Shown one piece after another: positions 54,401-64,000 of a DNA stretch of 64,000 bases. The stretch comes from Glandiceps talaboti (Eukaryota; Hemichordata; Enteropneusta; Spengelidae). Position 1 is the first letter of the stretch, and the number at the start of each line of letters is the position of its first letter. The stretch covers positions 24,107,725-24,171,724 of the forward strand of contig NC_135555.1 in NCBI RefSeq assembly GCF_964340395.1, written 5' to 3'. The notes beneath the pieces were generated by a model. It was not told the origin of the DNA, searched no databases, and saw only the letters and a program-made list of their open reading frames with translations. A program made the position numbers and the translations under genes.

Positions 54401-57400
54401 AAATTAATTTTCACTATTTAGTTATTTTGTTATTAATTAACATGAAACTTGAAAGTACACAATAAATGGAGGAATGAAAGACCACACAACCTTTCCACCA
54501 AGTATTGCCATGTCGTAGACCATGCTGATCTGCAACTACGCCCTCTAGTGGCAGCAAGTGAACAAGGTAGGCTTGAGGGTCAAGTTGAAAGCTTTCGATA
54601 ATGGCTTCATATTTGTAGTTGTGTGAAATTGATAAAAACAATTTTCAGCATGAACTTTTCCATGTTTGATCATTTTTCTATCTGATTGTACACTTCAAAC
54701 TATGCAGACTTATGTGAAAATGGCTTGATTTCACTGACTAAAGATTACTGTGATAATTTCAATGACTGAGTGCTCACTGGGTAGGTTACAATATATAACA
54801 CAAATGGTGCTATATCACAACTACATACTGTATGCACACATTCAAAGTGATATAATTGTAGGAAGGTTTGATAGGCCCTCATAGGTTGATTGATTGCTAC
54901 ACATCACTATTATTATCTTTAGGTAAAAAAAGCCATTTTAAAAACAACACCAAAGTACAAGAACGTGCACTATAGGGATACAACACAACACAGTACAACT
55001 TACATATAGATGCTGCAGCTAAAAGTTTGACTACAATATCTGGGGCTCCACAACCTCCGTAGAACGGCTCAGCTGCGTAAGCTCCAAAAGCAAGGGCAAT
55101 GGCAGCTACACTAGCAGGTTTTAAAATGACAACAGAAATCCAAGCATACAGATACGCAAGAATGGGACCAAAGGCCTCAAAAAGGTAGGGATACTCTGCG
55201 CCAGATTTGGGAATTAATGTGCCAAGTTCAGCATACGACAAAGCTCCTATAGAGAAAACAAACAACAAATACACAAACAACTTTACTACAAATTCAGACA
55301 ATTTTGCAATTATTTTCCAAATATATCTCTCTCAAGTTAGTGACTGTGAATAGTTTCTGAAGGTGAGAAGAGATAAAAGTGAATCAAATTGGGTGAAAAC
55401 TTTGTGATTGCAAATAACCATACTCTGCAAAATTGTTTGAAAGTATGTGACATCTACATGTTTATCAATTCAAATATTGCAGTCACTTACAAATTGACAT
55501 TGCAGCTGATAATTTCACAGATAATTCTGGATATGGACAATCCTTCAAGAAGGCAGCAACTGTATATTCCCCAAACGCAAGGCATATCGCAGCTACTTGG
55601 GCTGGACGAATTACCATAACACACGTCCATGCCATCATGTACGCAATAACCGGCCCAAATGCTTCATTAAGGTATGCATACTCTGCTCCAGACTGTGGTA
55701 TCATTGTACCCAATTCACAATAACACATAGATCCTAACAAAGCAACGTGTATAAATTACATAATACCCCTACAAAATATAACACTTGCAGTGACATAGAA
55801 AGTGGCAATTTTATACAACTTTCATCTAAAAACACTAATTGACAAAATCGAATGAATTATTGTAACTACCTGAACTGACAACAATGTCACTTTGTTTTAA
55901 ATTCATGACATTCGCAGAAGACAATAGTACTCTAATTACTTCCAATGTTTTAAATTTGATGCATTGTAAGTTGTTTCCTATATAATTCACACATGTTGCT
56001 TTGTTACATGCAGCACAGGAAATAGAAAACTAATATTACCATATAGTATAACTATATACATATACATATATATATTCACCACAACACAGGATGTTTTAAT
56101 GATAGTTTGGTCTCTTATATACATTTATGTATTTCCCTTTTCTGACATCTGGATCTAATTTTATCATAAAACATACATGTCTGTACTGGCTATTCATTTC
56201 CCCTATGGAAAATATGACATGTTTTCTACACAAATTGTTCTTTGATTGTTCAGGACGAGACAAACAATTCACTGAAGTCATATACAGATATATATAAATT
56301 TGTTAACATTGTATATATGCATTATGCAATCAATTGTCATTATCCTCATTGTTTTAGTTGGTGACCCTCAGGCGGCGATCCTGTGAATTCATTGGATCCT
56401 TAGGTTGAAAGGTTAAAGGTTAATGAGTTGGCGGTTTCTAACCTGTTGAGGAATAGAAAGGTACATTGTGCCCACTAGGACAACACACAATATCTATCAG
56501 TTGACACGTTAGCTTAGCTGGCTAGAGCACGCTGGTTAGTATTGAGGGGACATTGGTTCGACTTGTACACATGTCACTTTTTTACAAAATCTAATTATAA
56601 TACAAATATTACATTTGGTATATTAGATATAGGAGTCTCACTGGAGAGAACAGTACTCAAAGCAATATTTGTAGCAGAGCATTATACACTTAATCCTAGA
56701 AATTTGGAAGTCACAAGTTGTTACTCAAAAAGTTTCAGGCTTTTGCAATCATCAGACAATTTATGCAGCTCATCAAAGTCAAGGTCTTAGTCCATATAAA
56801 ATGAATAAAATAATTTAATTACATAATAGTGGCTAAGGAATTAAAGGATAGGACAATTCTACTTCCTGTGTTGTTTTTTTCTGATATGGTTAGCATGGTA
56901 GAATTTATTTTGTGGCAGCATTTTGGAACTAACTCGGATCTTTTGTTGCGTGGTTTAATTTTTTTTCATTAAGTATGCACAGTTTTTCAGTTCAACACAA
57001 ATACATTGTTTCATTTCATTTGTATATGCTGCTGCTTGGGTGGTGATGACCCACTTAATACTGTATCAGTGCATGGTTGTTTCTTTACGTCCAGGTTCCA
57101 AATGTATTAAGATAGATTGTACAGTATAGTAGTTCTGTGCTCTTTAGATGTCTTTTAAGTATAATGGTGTGTTTGTGGTTTGTGAACTGTTGCTTGAATG
57201 TTATCATTCCAAAGTAAAGTTTTATCTCATTCTTATCTGCTGTTATTGTGCACTGTAAATGATGTTGGTGAGACAATTGTTGTCAAAGCACTGGTCAGGA
57301 TTTCTGTAGTTGCATGTTTTGGGGTTTTTAAGGTTTGTCTGTCTGGTCTTTACAGTGATAGTTTGAATTATGGACCTTGATGCATTGGTACAGTACGGCC

Positions 57401-58776
57401 TTGATGCATTGGTACAGTACGGCCTTGATGCATTGGTACAGTACGGCCTTGATGCATTGGTACAGTACGGCCTTGATGCATTGGTACAGTACTTGCCATA
57501 TTTTCAATACAACTTGAACTGATTTTCACATTTCATATGTTGAAAATATTATGCAATTTCGCGTCTTGTAAAAATGTCTCTCAATAAGCCGGAGAAATAT
57601 TTTGTCAATATTGGTCTGGTCGCTTTTGCAAAATCAAGGTTTTAACCATATGATTTTCCCAGCCTGTTTTTCCTTAGCTTTCCTGTGTGTGGGTTATATA
57701 TATACATACATGTATATTAGGGGTCTACACAGAAATGTCAACTTATTAGCATACAATGTATGATCCTGAAGTTCAGTTTACAATATAGTCACTGGAGGAG
57801 TTGGAACAAACAAATTACTCTGGTATACATTGTATAATAAACAATGCTGCAGGGTTAAAGTATGATCAAGTATTATGACATTTTGGCATGTACACACATG
57901 AAAGACATTCATTTAAAAGACCATGGCACAATTGTAACAGCTACCAGTGATCGTACGATCACATACATTCTTCTATTGATTACTTGGTATTGTAATGTAA
58001 GGAGACAGGAAAGAAGAAACACAGCTTGGTTAATCAACTGTAGAAAATGTAACACAAGTCTTCATCAACAATTGTAATCCCCCCATCACATTATTCATAG
58101 CGATAGAAAGATATACATAATACTCAGTACCTGCAATAGCATTTTACCTCATGCTAGAGAGTCAAACAGAACAAGACCATTGACTTATTCTCAAACGTGT
58201 CTATAGTAATGCATGTGTAAAACGTGGAGCATAAGTTATGGTGTCAACCAAGAAACTGAATAGTCATTACCTTTATGATAAACCTAAGTGGTAGTATTCT
58301 ATTGCAAGTACCAAGAATTAGCTTCAATGTCTGACATTTGTGCCAGGTGAATATTATACACTTTCAATAATTTTGGCTTTTTCACCGTGAACATAAGTAA
58401 AGGTCAAAGGTCAAGGTGTAATTTGAAAGTTCCCACTGATAACATGGGTATAGATACTTCTTTGGTTGTGCTAAAAAAAAAAAAATTGTATATATTCTGT
58501 CATATTATTTTCCTTACCTAACATTGAGAGAACACCACATGCTAACCATATAATTAGACTCATGCCCACACTCTCTGTTTGTCTAAGTACACCCTTTGGA
58601 GATACAAATATACCAGAACCAATCATGGTCCCTACAATGAGGGCGATACCACTGAAAAGGCCGACTTGTCGTTTCAGGCTGACTGACTGTGAATCTTCAT
58701 CACTTTTAGCAGGCACGCCATCCTGTGTTGGATTGCCGTTCGTTTTATTAGCATTTCTTTCATGAACGTCCGTCAT
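42337..58776 (-). CDS. SLC7A9: SLC7A9 (b0,+AT)-like amino-acid transporter light chain, 494 aa, with two alternative exon pairs
   Basis: A 12-TM heteromeric amino-acid exchanger of the LAT branch. The human protein pairs with rBAT (SLC3A1) to take up cystine and dibasic amino acids. Coding exons: 58776-58518; 55733-55491 (2a) or 55246-55004 (2b); 51329-51204; 50465-50366; 49554-49510; 49129-49006; 47885-47782 (7a) or 47405-47302 (7b); 46791-46695; 45755-45606; 44322-44154; 42404-42337. Any one-of-each choice sums to 1485 nt in frame. Key motifs are [14 protein letters not shown] (TM1), [10 protein letters not shown] (TM6, with the substrate-contact Asp), [47 protein letters not shown] and a C-terminal [12 protein letters not shown] that matches the conserved VVPPE tail. 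SLC7A9 fits better than LAT1/2 or xCT throughout. Orthology should be confirmed by a tree. Confidence 0.92.
42527..43000 (+). repeat. Minisatellite, about 60-bp unit, about 8 copies (SLC7A9-like intron 10)
   Basis: The unit contains tgttgcagacaataaaagtg, then ccaatggcattgtagaacac and ctgtagaatagtata. Several overlapping minus-strand frames of 116-160 aa are artefacts of the repeat. Part of the unit resembles the start of the 39.3 kb interspersed repeat (ccaatggcattgtag), so the array may have grown from a fragment of it. Confidence 0.92.
43320..43411 (+). mobile_element. 3' tail of an L2-like LINE or tail-sharing SINE
   Basis: taaagtgctttgagcacaaa, then ggaaagggctatataaa and an (ATT)n end at about 43389-43411. 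This is the widely conserved tail shape of L2-clade LINEs and the SINEs they mobilise (agcgctttgagc...gaaaagcgctatataaat). No coding part is present. It lies in SLC7A9-like intron 10. Confidence 0.6.
44154..44322 (-). CDS. SLC7A9: SLC7A9-like exon 10, TM11-TM12
   Basis: Starts after TTTATTTCAG in phase 0 with [20 protein letters not shown], then [16 protein letters not shown] and [11 protein letters not shown]. It ends ATG A|GTAAGT. If the donor is not used, the frame runs on to TAA at 44104 with a non-conserved 17-residue tail, which is less likely. Confidence 0.88.
44437..44745 (+). repeat. Minisatellite, 33-bp unit, 9 copies (SLC7A9-like intron 9)
   Basis: Units of tgtttctagtgttcacatcc plus atatactttcatg. 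Two variants alternate (atatactttcatg and atgtacttccatg), giving a 66-bp higher-order unit. The 92-aa plus frame is an artefact. Confidence 0.93.
44746..45478 (+). repeat. Minisatellite, 61-bp unit, 12 copies (SLC7A9-like intron 9)
   Basis: The unit contains atagacttatatacaatgta, then agtcactgtatttgtcag and tgaaaataaccataccaa. It follows the 33-bp array directly. Units are nearly identical. Confidence 0.93.
45606..45755 (-). CDS. SLC7A9: SLC7A9-like exon 9, TM9-TM10 region
   Basis: 150 nt, phase 0 to 0, between TTTACAG and GTAAGA. Encodes [30 protein letters not shown], then [13 protein letters not shown], all strongly b0,+AT-like. Confidence 0.92.
46695..46791 (-). CDS. SLC7A9: SLC7A9-like exon 8, intracellular loop after TM8
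   Basis: 97 nt between CATTAG and GTAAGT. Encodes [17 protein letters not shown] and [15 protein letters not shown], matching the b0,+AT segment GREGHM...RRLTPAPA. It starts with one base completing the Arg codon left open by exon 7a or 7b. Confidence 0.92.
47302..47405 (-). CDS. SLC7A9: SLC7A9-like exon 7b, TM8, canonical-looking version
   Basis: 104 nt between TTTAACAG and GTAGGC, phase 0 to 2. Encodes [18 protein letters not shown] then [17 protein letters not shown]. This version matches b0,+AT of other animals (STxGAANGT) closely. Same length, phase and donor as 7a, 480 bp upstream. Confidence 0.9.
47782..47885 (-). CDS. SLC7A9: SLC7A9-like exon 7a, TM8, divergent alternative version
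   Basis: 104 nt between GATGCTTGTAG and GTAGGC, phase 0 to 2. Encodes [18 protein letters not shown] then [17 protein letters not shown]. By hand count about 15 of 35 residues match 7b; the NGT and GR anchors are kept while AMSTFGAA becomes WCSVIGSM. Because 7a and 7b are both 3n+2, including both would shift the frame, so they must be used one at a time. No stop or damaged splice site suggests decay. Confidence 0.85.
48270..48715 (+). repeat. Minisatellite, about 43-48-bp unit, about 8-9 copies (SLC7A9-like intron 6)
   Basis: Units built on gtcatgtcaggtgatattgt, then actcatgtcatgtgatatag and taa. The sequence from about 47960 already shows loosely related tcatgtgat motifs, as if the array grew from a short-period background. 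Confidence 0.9.
49006..49129 (-). CDS. SLC7A9: SLC7A9-like exon 6, TM7 region
   Basis: 124 nt between CCCTCTCCAG and GTATGT. Encodes [20 protein letters not shown], then [16 protein letters not shown] and NAVAV. Ends phase 0, which suits both exon 7a and exon 7b. Confidence 0.92.
49510..49554 (-). CDS. SLC7A9: SLC7A9-like exon 5, 45-nt micro-exon after TM6
   Basis: Encodes [14 protein letters not shown] plus split codons, between CTATACAG and GTAAAC, phase 2 to 2. The motif (LNYVTEE) is a hallmark of the SLC7 light chains. Confidence 0.92.
49690..50165 (+). repeat. Minisatellite, about 38-bp unit, 12-13 copies (SLC7A9-like intron 4)
   Basis: Units contain cccatgacacagcccactgt plus ggtatgtctccagtaaaa, with an added CA in some (gacaccagccc). 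The 172-aa minus frame is an artefact. Confidence 0.93.
50366..50465 (-). CDS. SLC7A9: SLC7A9-like exon 4, TM6 with substrate-site motif
   Basis: 100 nt between CTCCTACAG and GTAAGT. Encodes [20 protein letters not shown] then [12 protein letters not shown]. The WAYDGW motif aligns with human Trp230 and Asp233, known substrate contacts. Confidence 0.92.
51204..51329 (-). CDS. SLC7A9: SLC7A9-like exon 3, TM4-TM5 region
   Basis: 126 nt between TTTGCCTGCAG and GTAAGT, phase 1 to 1. Encodes [20 protein letters not shown] then [16 protein letters not shown]. It can follow either 2a or 2b because both end in phase 1 with T. Confidence 0.92.
51753..53516 (+). repeat. Minisatellite, 50-bp unit, about 35 copies (SLC7A9-like intron 2)
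   Basis: The unit contains tctagagactagccgttggg, then tttgaatctgaagatatctt and taccctttgg. Two copies end in runs of about 21-23 C at 52146 and 52612 instead of ccctttgg, each followed by the same tagtctagagactag. That points to duplication of a block of about 465 bp within the array. Confidence 0.95.
53606..54243 (+). repeat. Minisatellite, 26-bp unit, about 24 copies (SLC7A9-like intron 2)
   Basis: Units of aaatgtacactaagtcattc plus agattg, with frequent gtaaac and actgt variants. It lies about 90 bp from the 50-bp array in the same intron. Confidence 0.95.
55004..55246 (-). CDS. SLC7A9: SLC7A9-like exon 2b, TM2-TM3, canonical-looking version
   Basis: 243 nt between TTTTCTCTATAG and GTAAGT, phase 1 to 1. 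Encodes [20 protein letters not shown], then [33 protein letters not shown] and [13 protein letters not shown]. It is closer to human b0,+AT (AEYPYL, FYxGC, PxIVVK). The Cys of FYGGC is the heavy-chain disulfide position (human Cys144). Confidence 0.92.
55491..55733 (-). CDS. SLC7A9: SLC7A9-like exon 2a, TM2-TM3, alternative version
   Basis: 243 nt between TTGTTAG and GTAAGT, phase 1 to 1, exactly the length of 2b. Encodes [20 protein letters not shown], then [33 protein letters not shown] and [13 protein letters not shown]. By hand count about 46 of 81 residues equal 2b, and the heavy-chain Cys is kept. The reading frame and both splice sites are intact, so this is not a relic. Confidence 0.9.
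56508..56578 (+). pseudogene. tRNA-like sequence (decayed tRNA or SINE head)
   Basis: An A-box-like TTAGCTTAGCTGGCTAGAGC and a B-box-like GGTTCGAC are correctly spaced. Ends GACACGT and ACATGTC pair as an acceptor stem with one mismatch. The anticodon and T stems have several mispairs, so it should not work as a tRNA. It lies in SLC7A9-like intron 1. Confidence 0.45.
57370..57492 (+). repeat. Minisatellite, 24-bp unit, 5 copies (SLC7A9-like intron 1)
   Basis: Exact units of ccttgatgcattggtacagt plus acgg. Confidence 0.95.
58518..58776 (-). CDS. SLC7A9: SLC7A9-like exon 1, N-terminus and TM1
   Basis: 259 nt from ATG to TTAG|GTAAGG, phase 1. A polar cytoplasmic N-terminus ([14 protein letters not shown]...) leads into [20 protein letters not shown] and [17 protein letters not shown]. 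The GSG unwound helix of TM1 binds the amino-acid backbone in this family. The 5'UTR continues upstream, with a possible acceptor about 30-50 nt before the ATG. Confidence 0.92.
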
Positions 58777-60866
58777 GGTGAATTTCTGTCTGTTATTGTT
58801 TACAAATCTGTATGGAGAAAAAAATGAGAGAAGTTGTCAATGTCAAATCAAGGTTGATAAATGAATTCCTAAATTTGAATCGTTGCCAGGATGAATTGAC
58901 AGGAACTCTGATTATGAATTTGGCCAAACTTGCTTAATTGCAAAGTATACCTGAATTTGTTTCATAGCATTTTCCCCACTGCGCTCAAAGCAGTACAACA
59001 GCTCCTTTTGATTGTACCTGTTTAACCATAGGGAAAATACAATCTACTGTTGCTATGGGCATAGTCTTGTTGTTATGCATATCTGCATCTGTGTTTTGAT
59101 TATTTAATTATTTATATTTATGTGCCTAAAGTCACATCTCTACCAAATATCACAATAATCACCCCGGCCGGTAGTGTTTTTGGAGTTTAAGTCATCCACA
59201 CTAACACACATACAAAAATACACTGTATAGAAACAGACACTATACCACTACTGAACCTTCTATAGATAGTTCAGTTGTGTATTAAACAAATTATAATTAG
59301 GATAAATTTTCTCCTCAATTTGTCTTATAAAATATGCCAAGCCTAAATATTGTGACTGCAATAACAACTGCATGTTTCTTTTCTATTTACTGAACATTGC
59401 CGAGACACAAAGACGTTAGCACTGGTTGCCTAGATACATTTAGATGTTAGTAGTTGTCTGCGGTAACTCAGTTGATAAGGCTAAAACTAAATTGAGTCAT
59501 TTCACTTCAAGTGAGATGATTGAATAGAAAACTGTCTTCACGTAGTTATAGGATTCATATTGATGAAATTTTACCTTGTGTAGTTACCTGTGTACGCCTC
59601 ATTTAACAAGGAAATGTATCAAGTTAGACTATTGCAATACGAAGTACTTGAATCTATCTAAGTGAATAATAATATCACTTTGTACATTACATATATATGT
59701 AGTCTAGTATTGGGCTCCATACACATACATGTACATGTAATATTGACAGCAATCTGGCAATTTGTGTATCCTTCAAAAGAGATTTCACTACAAAGTATAT
59801 ACCGTATCTGTTAAAGTTTAGATTAAAAAAATATGCATAATAACTGATTCAGTATCTTGACTGCATTTTTAGGTACACATGTAATATGGGAATAGAGTAT
59901 GTGTTAAGTCTTAAGATTCTACCAACTTTCACTGGCTGCTGAACATGGATTTTGTTTGAACTTCAACAGATTTATACCTTGTGTAGTAGTATGCATGATG
60001 TTACTGTTTATATCAGAGTCCACAATGTGTAAGTGTAACTCTGGATGTATACGACACATCTCCCCTCCGCTGTGGTTCTTCCCTATTCTCAGACAATGAG
60101 ACTACAAACAGATTTCATTCACATAGATTTCGGTAAAAAAACACCCATACCCTTGCTAATGACTATAAAAAGTACAGAAAGCAACTTTTGGTCATTAAAT
60201 GCAACCTATGTCTTGTGTATTGTCAATTCTTGTCTTACATTTACTCGAGCCGCAAAACATACGATATGACAGCTGCTTAAACGTGTACAAGGTTGTGGGC
60301 ATGCTAATCTGTTTGCATGACTTACTGTTGTCCATTTTGTGGCTTGAGCAAACGTAAGACAAGAATTGTCAGAATAGACAAGACGTAGATTGAATTTAGT
60401 GATTTAAAGTTTATTTCTGTATTTTATATACTCATTAGCAAGGGTATGGTATGGGTGGTTTTTATTCTGAAAATCCCTGCGAATGTAACCATGACTACAA
60501 TGCAACAGTCATGTTCAGTTAATTTAACATCATAACTTAGATTTGTTTTTCATTAATTTTTTGTTTTTGGTTTGTTATGAGGTGGTTGCAGGTATAAGGA
60601 TTCTACAATGTCTCTATTTGGTGAGGCGAATAATGTACCAACTCATTTAGGATTCAACATTTATAGCAAGTGGATATGTGGCTGGAATGGTACACCTACA
60701 TGTATGTGAAGCTGTACACTGACATGAATTAATTACAAATAAAACATGTTTTTATCATAAAATTACTTCACGTTGATGAGAAAGGCAACACTTTGTGGTG
60801 TGTAAAATACATGGGTTTACAATTGTGTATACATACATACTACATGCATGACTGCACATTCATTGT

Positions 60867-60925
<59 letters not shown>

Positions 60926-63900
60926 ATGGCTACTGTGTTCATTGAGATGTTTACCCATACATCACATCCCAAAGTCAATCTGTGTACATGTAAATCTGTA
61001 AAAAAAAAGGCTCTAGAAGTTTTTACTTGAGATCTAAATTTGGTCAGAGATGTATTGATCGTTTATTATATTTACCTCATTTCTCCATTAGCTGATGCTA
61101 GAAAGAGCTCACTTCATGAACAGAGTACTCTCCAATTAGATTTTACTCTTCTAAAGAAACATTTTAGATAAGGTTTTGATAGAATAGAGCTACTTTACAC
61201 TAAACAAATCTACTAGATTTGATTAATTTACACTACATCAACTATTGAAATAGAAACATTCTTGTCACAAAACTCAGAATGGTCAACAATTTAATATTCT
61301 ATATATAGCCAACAACGTTTTATAGTCGCTGCCATTTTTTTTCTGGTTTTTGTTTTCTGTTTGTCTAATTTCTTCCCCATATGAATTTTGTATGCAATGT
61401 GACTATTTATAGTCAGATCGTAATTCAATCTACCTGTGGTAAAAGTAGACTACCTATTGCAACAACCCTGAAAGTTAGTATCATATCTATTCTGGTAAAT
61501 ATCTCTCATCTCATACACTATTTGTACCTTACAGAATGATCTGAAAGTCACAAAACAAATTTTAAACTTTTTTTTTTGTCTTTAATTAAGACCCACTGCA
61601 TATGAATGATATTAGGATTACCATTTAGATGCAAAAAGTTGTCTGGCATGGCAGAGCTATAGAAAAAGTTGGTCCAGAACAAAAGAATGACTGCTTGACT
61701 GATAGGATAGCGCTTATATGATGACAAAGGTATGAAACAAGGCCCTTTAATGATCAATGTCAGGTTAGGATTCAATGTAAAACTTTGGCAAAATACTAGT
61801 AGTTTGTTCCATTCATATAAACAATTGAATTTCCTTTTTTTTCAGTAACAGCATTATTACTTTAACACTCAGACAATACTAGCTGTTATGTAAGGAGACC
61901 ATTACAATACAATACAAGACTAGGGGGAACAATCAATACACTTTGTCAGACAGGCTTCCTTTTAAATCACTCCATGCATCTACTCTTCCACCAAGTGGCA
62001 GAGGCTGTAACATTACAAAATGACTTAAAACTTCATGTACATTCTTCTGTGAGCTGTCAAACAATTCAGTGTCTTGATTAGTTGATGAAAACAGAGATTC
62101 CTTTAAAACTCACTCCCACCTGATCAAGGAACCGATTAGAGATTTGCCAATTTCATTCTTATTTCAGTGTGTCCTTGGTTGTATTCAGTAAATTCCAGTC
62201 CAATTTTTAATCAATTTTTGAACATTGACTTTGTTACTACAGTTTGAAAAAAAAATGAGGGGGTAGGGGAGGGGCAACTGAAGGTCATGGGGTCTTGTCC
62301 AATATAGAAACTCCTAGATACATTTCTATTTGGCATCTTAAGTCCTACATGAAAGTTCTAGCTGTACGACCCTGGATATTTGAGTGTCAAGGGGTGTCAT
62401 GTTGTTTGGCCAATCTAATTACCAAGGACATCATGTCTTTTGGCCACATTCGATTGGAATATTTTTTGCTACAGAAGATATTCACACTGATAGTAGCATA
62501 ACAAACTATCCTTTTCGCTTGGAATCAAACTCCTCTATTGATGAAACCATTACCCCTACAAGTAATGAAACAATCCTAACATGGCAAGGTCACAGACAAC
62601 ACACTGTACATGTACATGTACTATACACGTCTTTATTGGGGTTTCAATTTTGAATTCCCCACTCCCCTCATTTCACAAGTCAGTGATTTAGTGATGTATA
62701 TCTTGACCTCTTCTAAAAGATGAACTTGACTTGCATGCAAGACACATACATGCATTAGTCACCTTGTTAGATTAGATAAACTATAACATATACAGTTACA
62801 ATGTATACAGTTAACATATACAAAGAACAACACACCTGCAGTTGGCATGGTAGATCTAAGTCTCATATAATCTTACAGGAGACAGTATTTACTAGTAACA
62901 CTGCAAAGACAACTGTTACATCCTATAGTTTTTAACCTTCCTTTTTGACAGCAATTAATAGCATGTAACAAAAAAACTCTAAAAAAAAACATAATTTATG
63001 AATGAAACGAGATTGTGCTAGGTTTCTCTCTGTCACATGCAACATATACACACACACACATGTGTAAGGTAAGTACAATTTAAAGACAGCTGTTTGACAA
63101 TTTCACCAAATGTTTTCTACAAAACTGCCTTACCTGGATAATTCTTATAACTAATAATGGAACTCTACTGGTTTCATAGACTCCAAACACTCACAAGTGT
63201 GTATCTTGAATGATTTAGTAAGAGTTTCTCTGGTTGTTACACTGCCATTGTCAATCTCACTCACTTTCCCTATCTCTCTCACTGAATGACAATTAATCAT
63301 TCATTTACATATTACGCCATGCCCAAAACATTTGAATAAAGACTCCCTATGTTAGTGATAACATATTGGGTCAAGAAAGTATGTCATTGACTTGACAAGA
63401 TATGTGGTCTTGGCTGGTGTGATGTCAGTTGATTGTATGCTAAACACAAGCCAAATAAGTTTCAAAAAAAGGAACACAGTGCTCCTGGAAAATAAAATCT
63501 ATATAGGCTGAAAAGCATTCCCCAAAATACATTTGAACTATTTACACTTTTTAGGCTTTTCCTCTCTGACAAATACAGTAGTCTATTTACATTGCAGGTC
63601 TGGAAAAAGTTGGAAGCAAGCCAATTAATGAAAAGTACTTCTGAATCATGACATTGTAAGTCAGACTACAGCATGGAGTTCAATTTTAGAAAAAAATTGC
63701 ACTATTCCTGAACTCTGCAAAAATCACCTACGAATTATCTTTCGGCTGAATCACTTACGAATTATCTTTCAGCTGAACCACTTAGTATTCTTCAGCAATT
63801 ATTGTAACATTTTAGAATACATAGACTGTAGTGTACACACATGTGGTCATAGACAGATATTGGATGTTACTTTTAATTTTCTCCAAATATAAAATTGCAA

Positions 63901-64000
63901 TATGAGCACTAAGAATTTAACAACTCTTCATAAATTTAAAAAAAAAATTTTTTTAACAAATATATGTTTTCCCTGTAAGTCAGAAACTTTGCAATGTACA
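58777..64000. other. Sequence upstream of the SLC7A9-like gene
   Basis: No convincing coding exon. Should include its promoter and any 5' non-coding exon; CAG|GTAAGG on the minus strand near 63130 is one candidate donor. A partial copy of the interspersed repeat (tgttgctatgggcatagtct ... tagttcagttgtg) lies at about 59020-59285 and a short (CA)n near 63050. Confidence 0.5.
60868..60922. repeat. (GT)n microsatellite
   Basis: About 55 bp of pure GT. The open frame reading Cys-Val repeats is an artefact. Confidence 0.95.

Noticed and set aside
61930-61995. Exon-like minus-strand frame reading PLPLGGRVDAWSDL and ending KVY stop
   Set aside because: It follows a TTACAG acceptor and looks coding-like, but I cannot name a family or find a partner exon within the window. 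It could be the last exon of a gene beyond the window or chance.

Overview
This is eukaryotic nuclear DNA, almost certainly from an invertebrate animal. It is AT-rich, has kilobase introns with GT-AG boundaries, carries many micro- and minisatellites and MITE-like elements, and holds remnants of a Penelope-like retroelement. I cannot fix the phylum from sequence alone; a lancelet, hemichordate or lophotrochozoan would all fit. Most long open frames here are stop-free readings of tandem repeats. The real genes are split into short exons, which I rebuilt by hand from splice sites, phase and family similarity.

Three protein-coding genes can be supported. (1) Plus strand, 2482-10799: an aquaporin (3 coding exons, 252 aa). 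Both NPA motifs are intact, but the arginine that normally follows the second one is missing. (2) Minus strand, 28716-19233: an SRSF10-type SR splicing factor (7 coding exons, 199 aa). The intron inside the RRM has an ATATCCTT donor, a TCCTTAAC branch site and an AC acceptor, so it is a U12-type AT-AC minor intron. A possible major-class donor lies 14 nt downstream. (3) Minus strand, 58776-42337: an SLC7A9/b0,+AT-type amino-acid transporter light chain (494 aa). It has two pairs of tandemly duplicated alternative exons. Pair 2a/2b is 243 nt each and covers TM2-TM3 and the heavy-chain cysteine. Pair 7a/7b is 104 nt each and covers TM8. The 7a/7b pair is phase 0 to phase 2, so joining both would shift the frame.

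Layout: 1-2280 has no recognisable gene. The aquaporin and its 7 kb intron occupy 2482-10799. A decayed Penelope-like element with direct terminal repeats lies at 13862-15578. The SRSF10 3'UTR and gene run from about 17.1 to 28.7 kb. A perfect 149-bp palindrome carrying two head-to-head hammerhead-ribozyme motifs sits between (AT)n tracts at 29.5-29.7 kb. A 3.6 kb G-rich minisatellite (30.8-34.4 kb) and a 2 kb AT-rich one (35.5-37.4 kb) fill the intergenic space. The transporter covers 42.3-58.8 kb with minisatellites in several introns. 58.8-64 kb holds only repeats and possible 5' leader sequence.

The three genes do not form a pathway. The most notable signals are the two alternative-exon clusters in the transporter, the U12 intron in the SR-protein gene and the paired hammerhead motifs.
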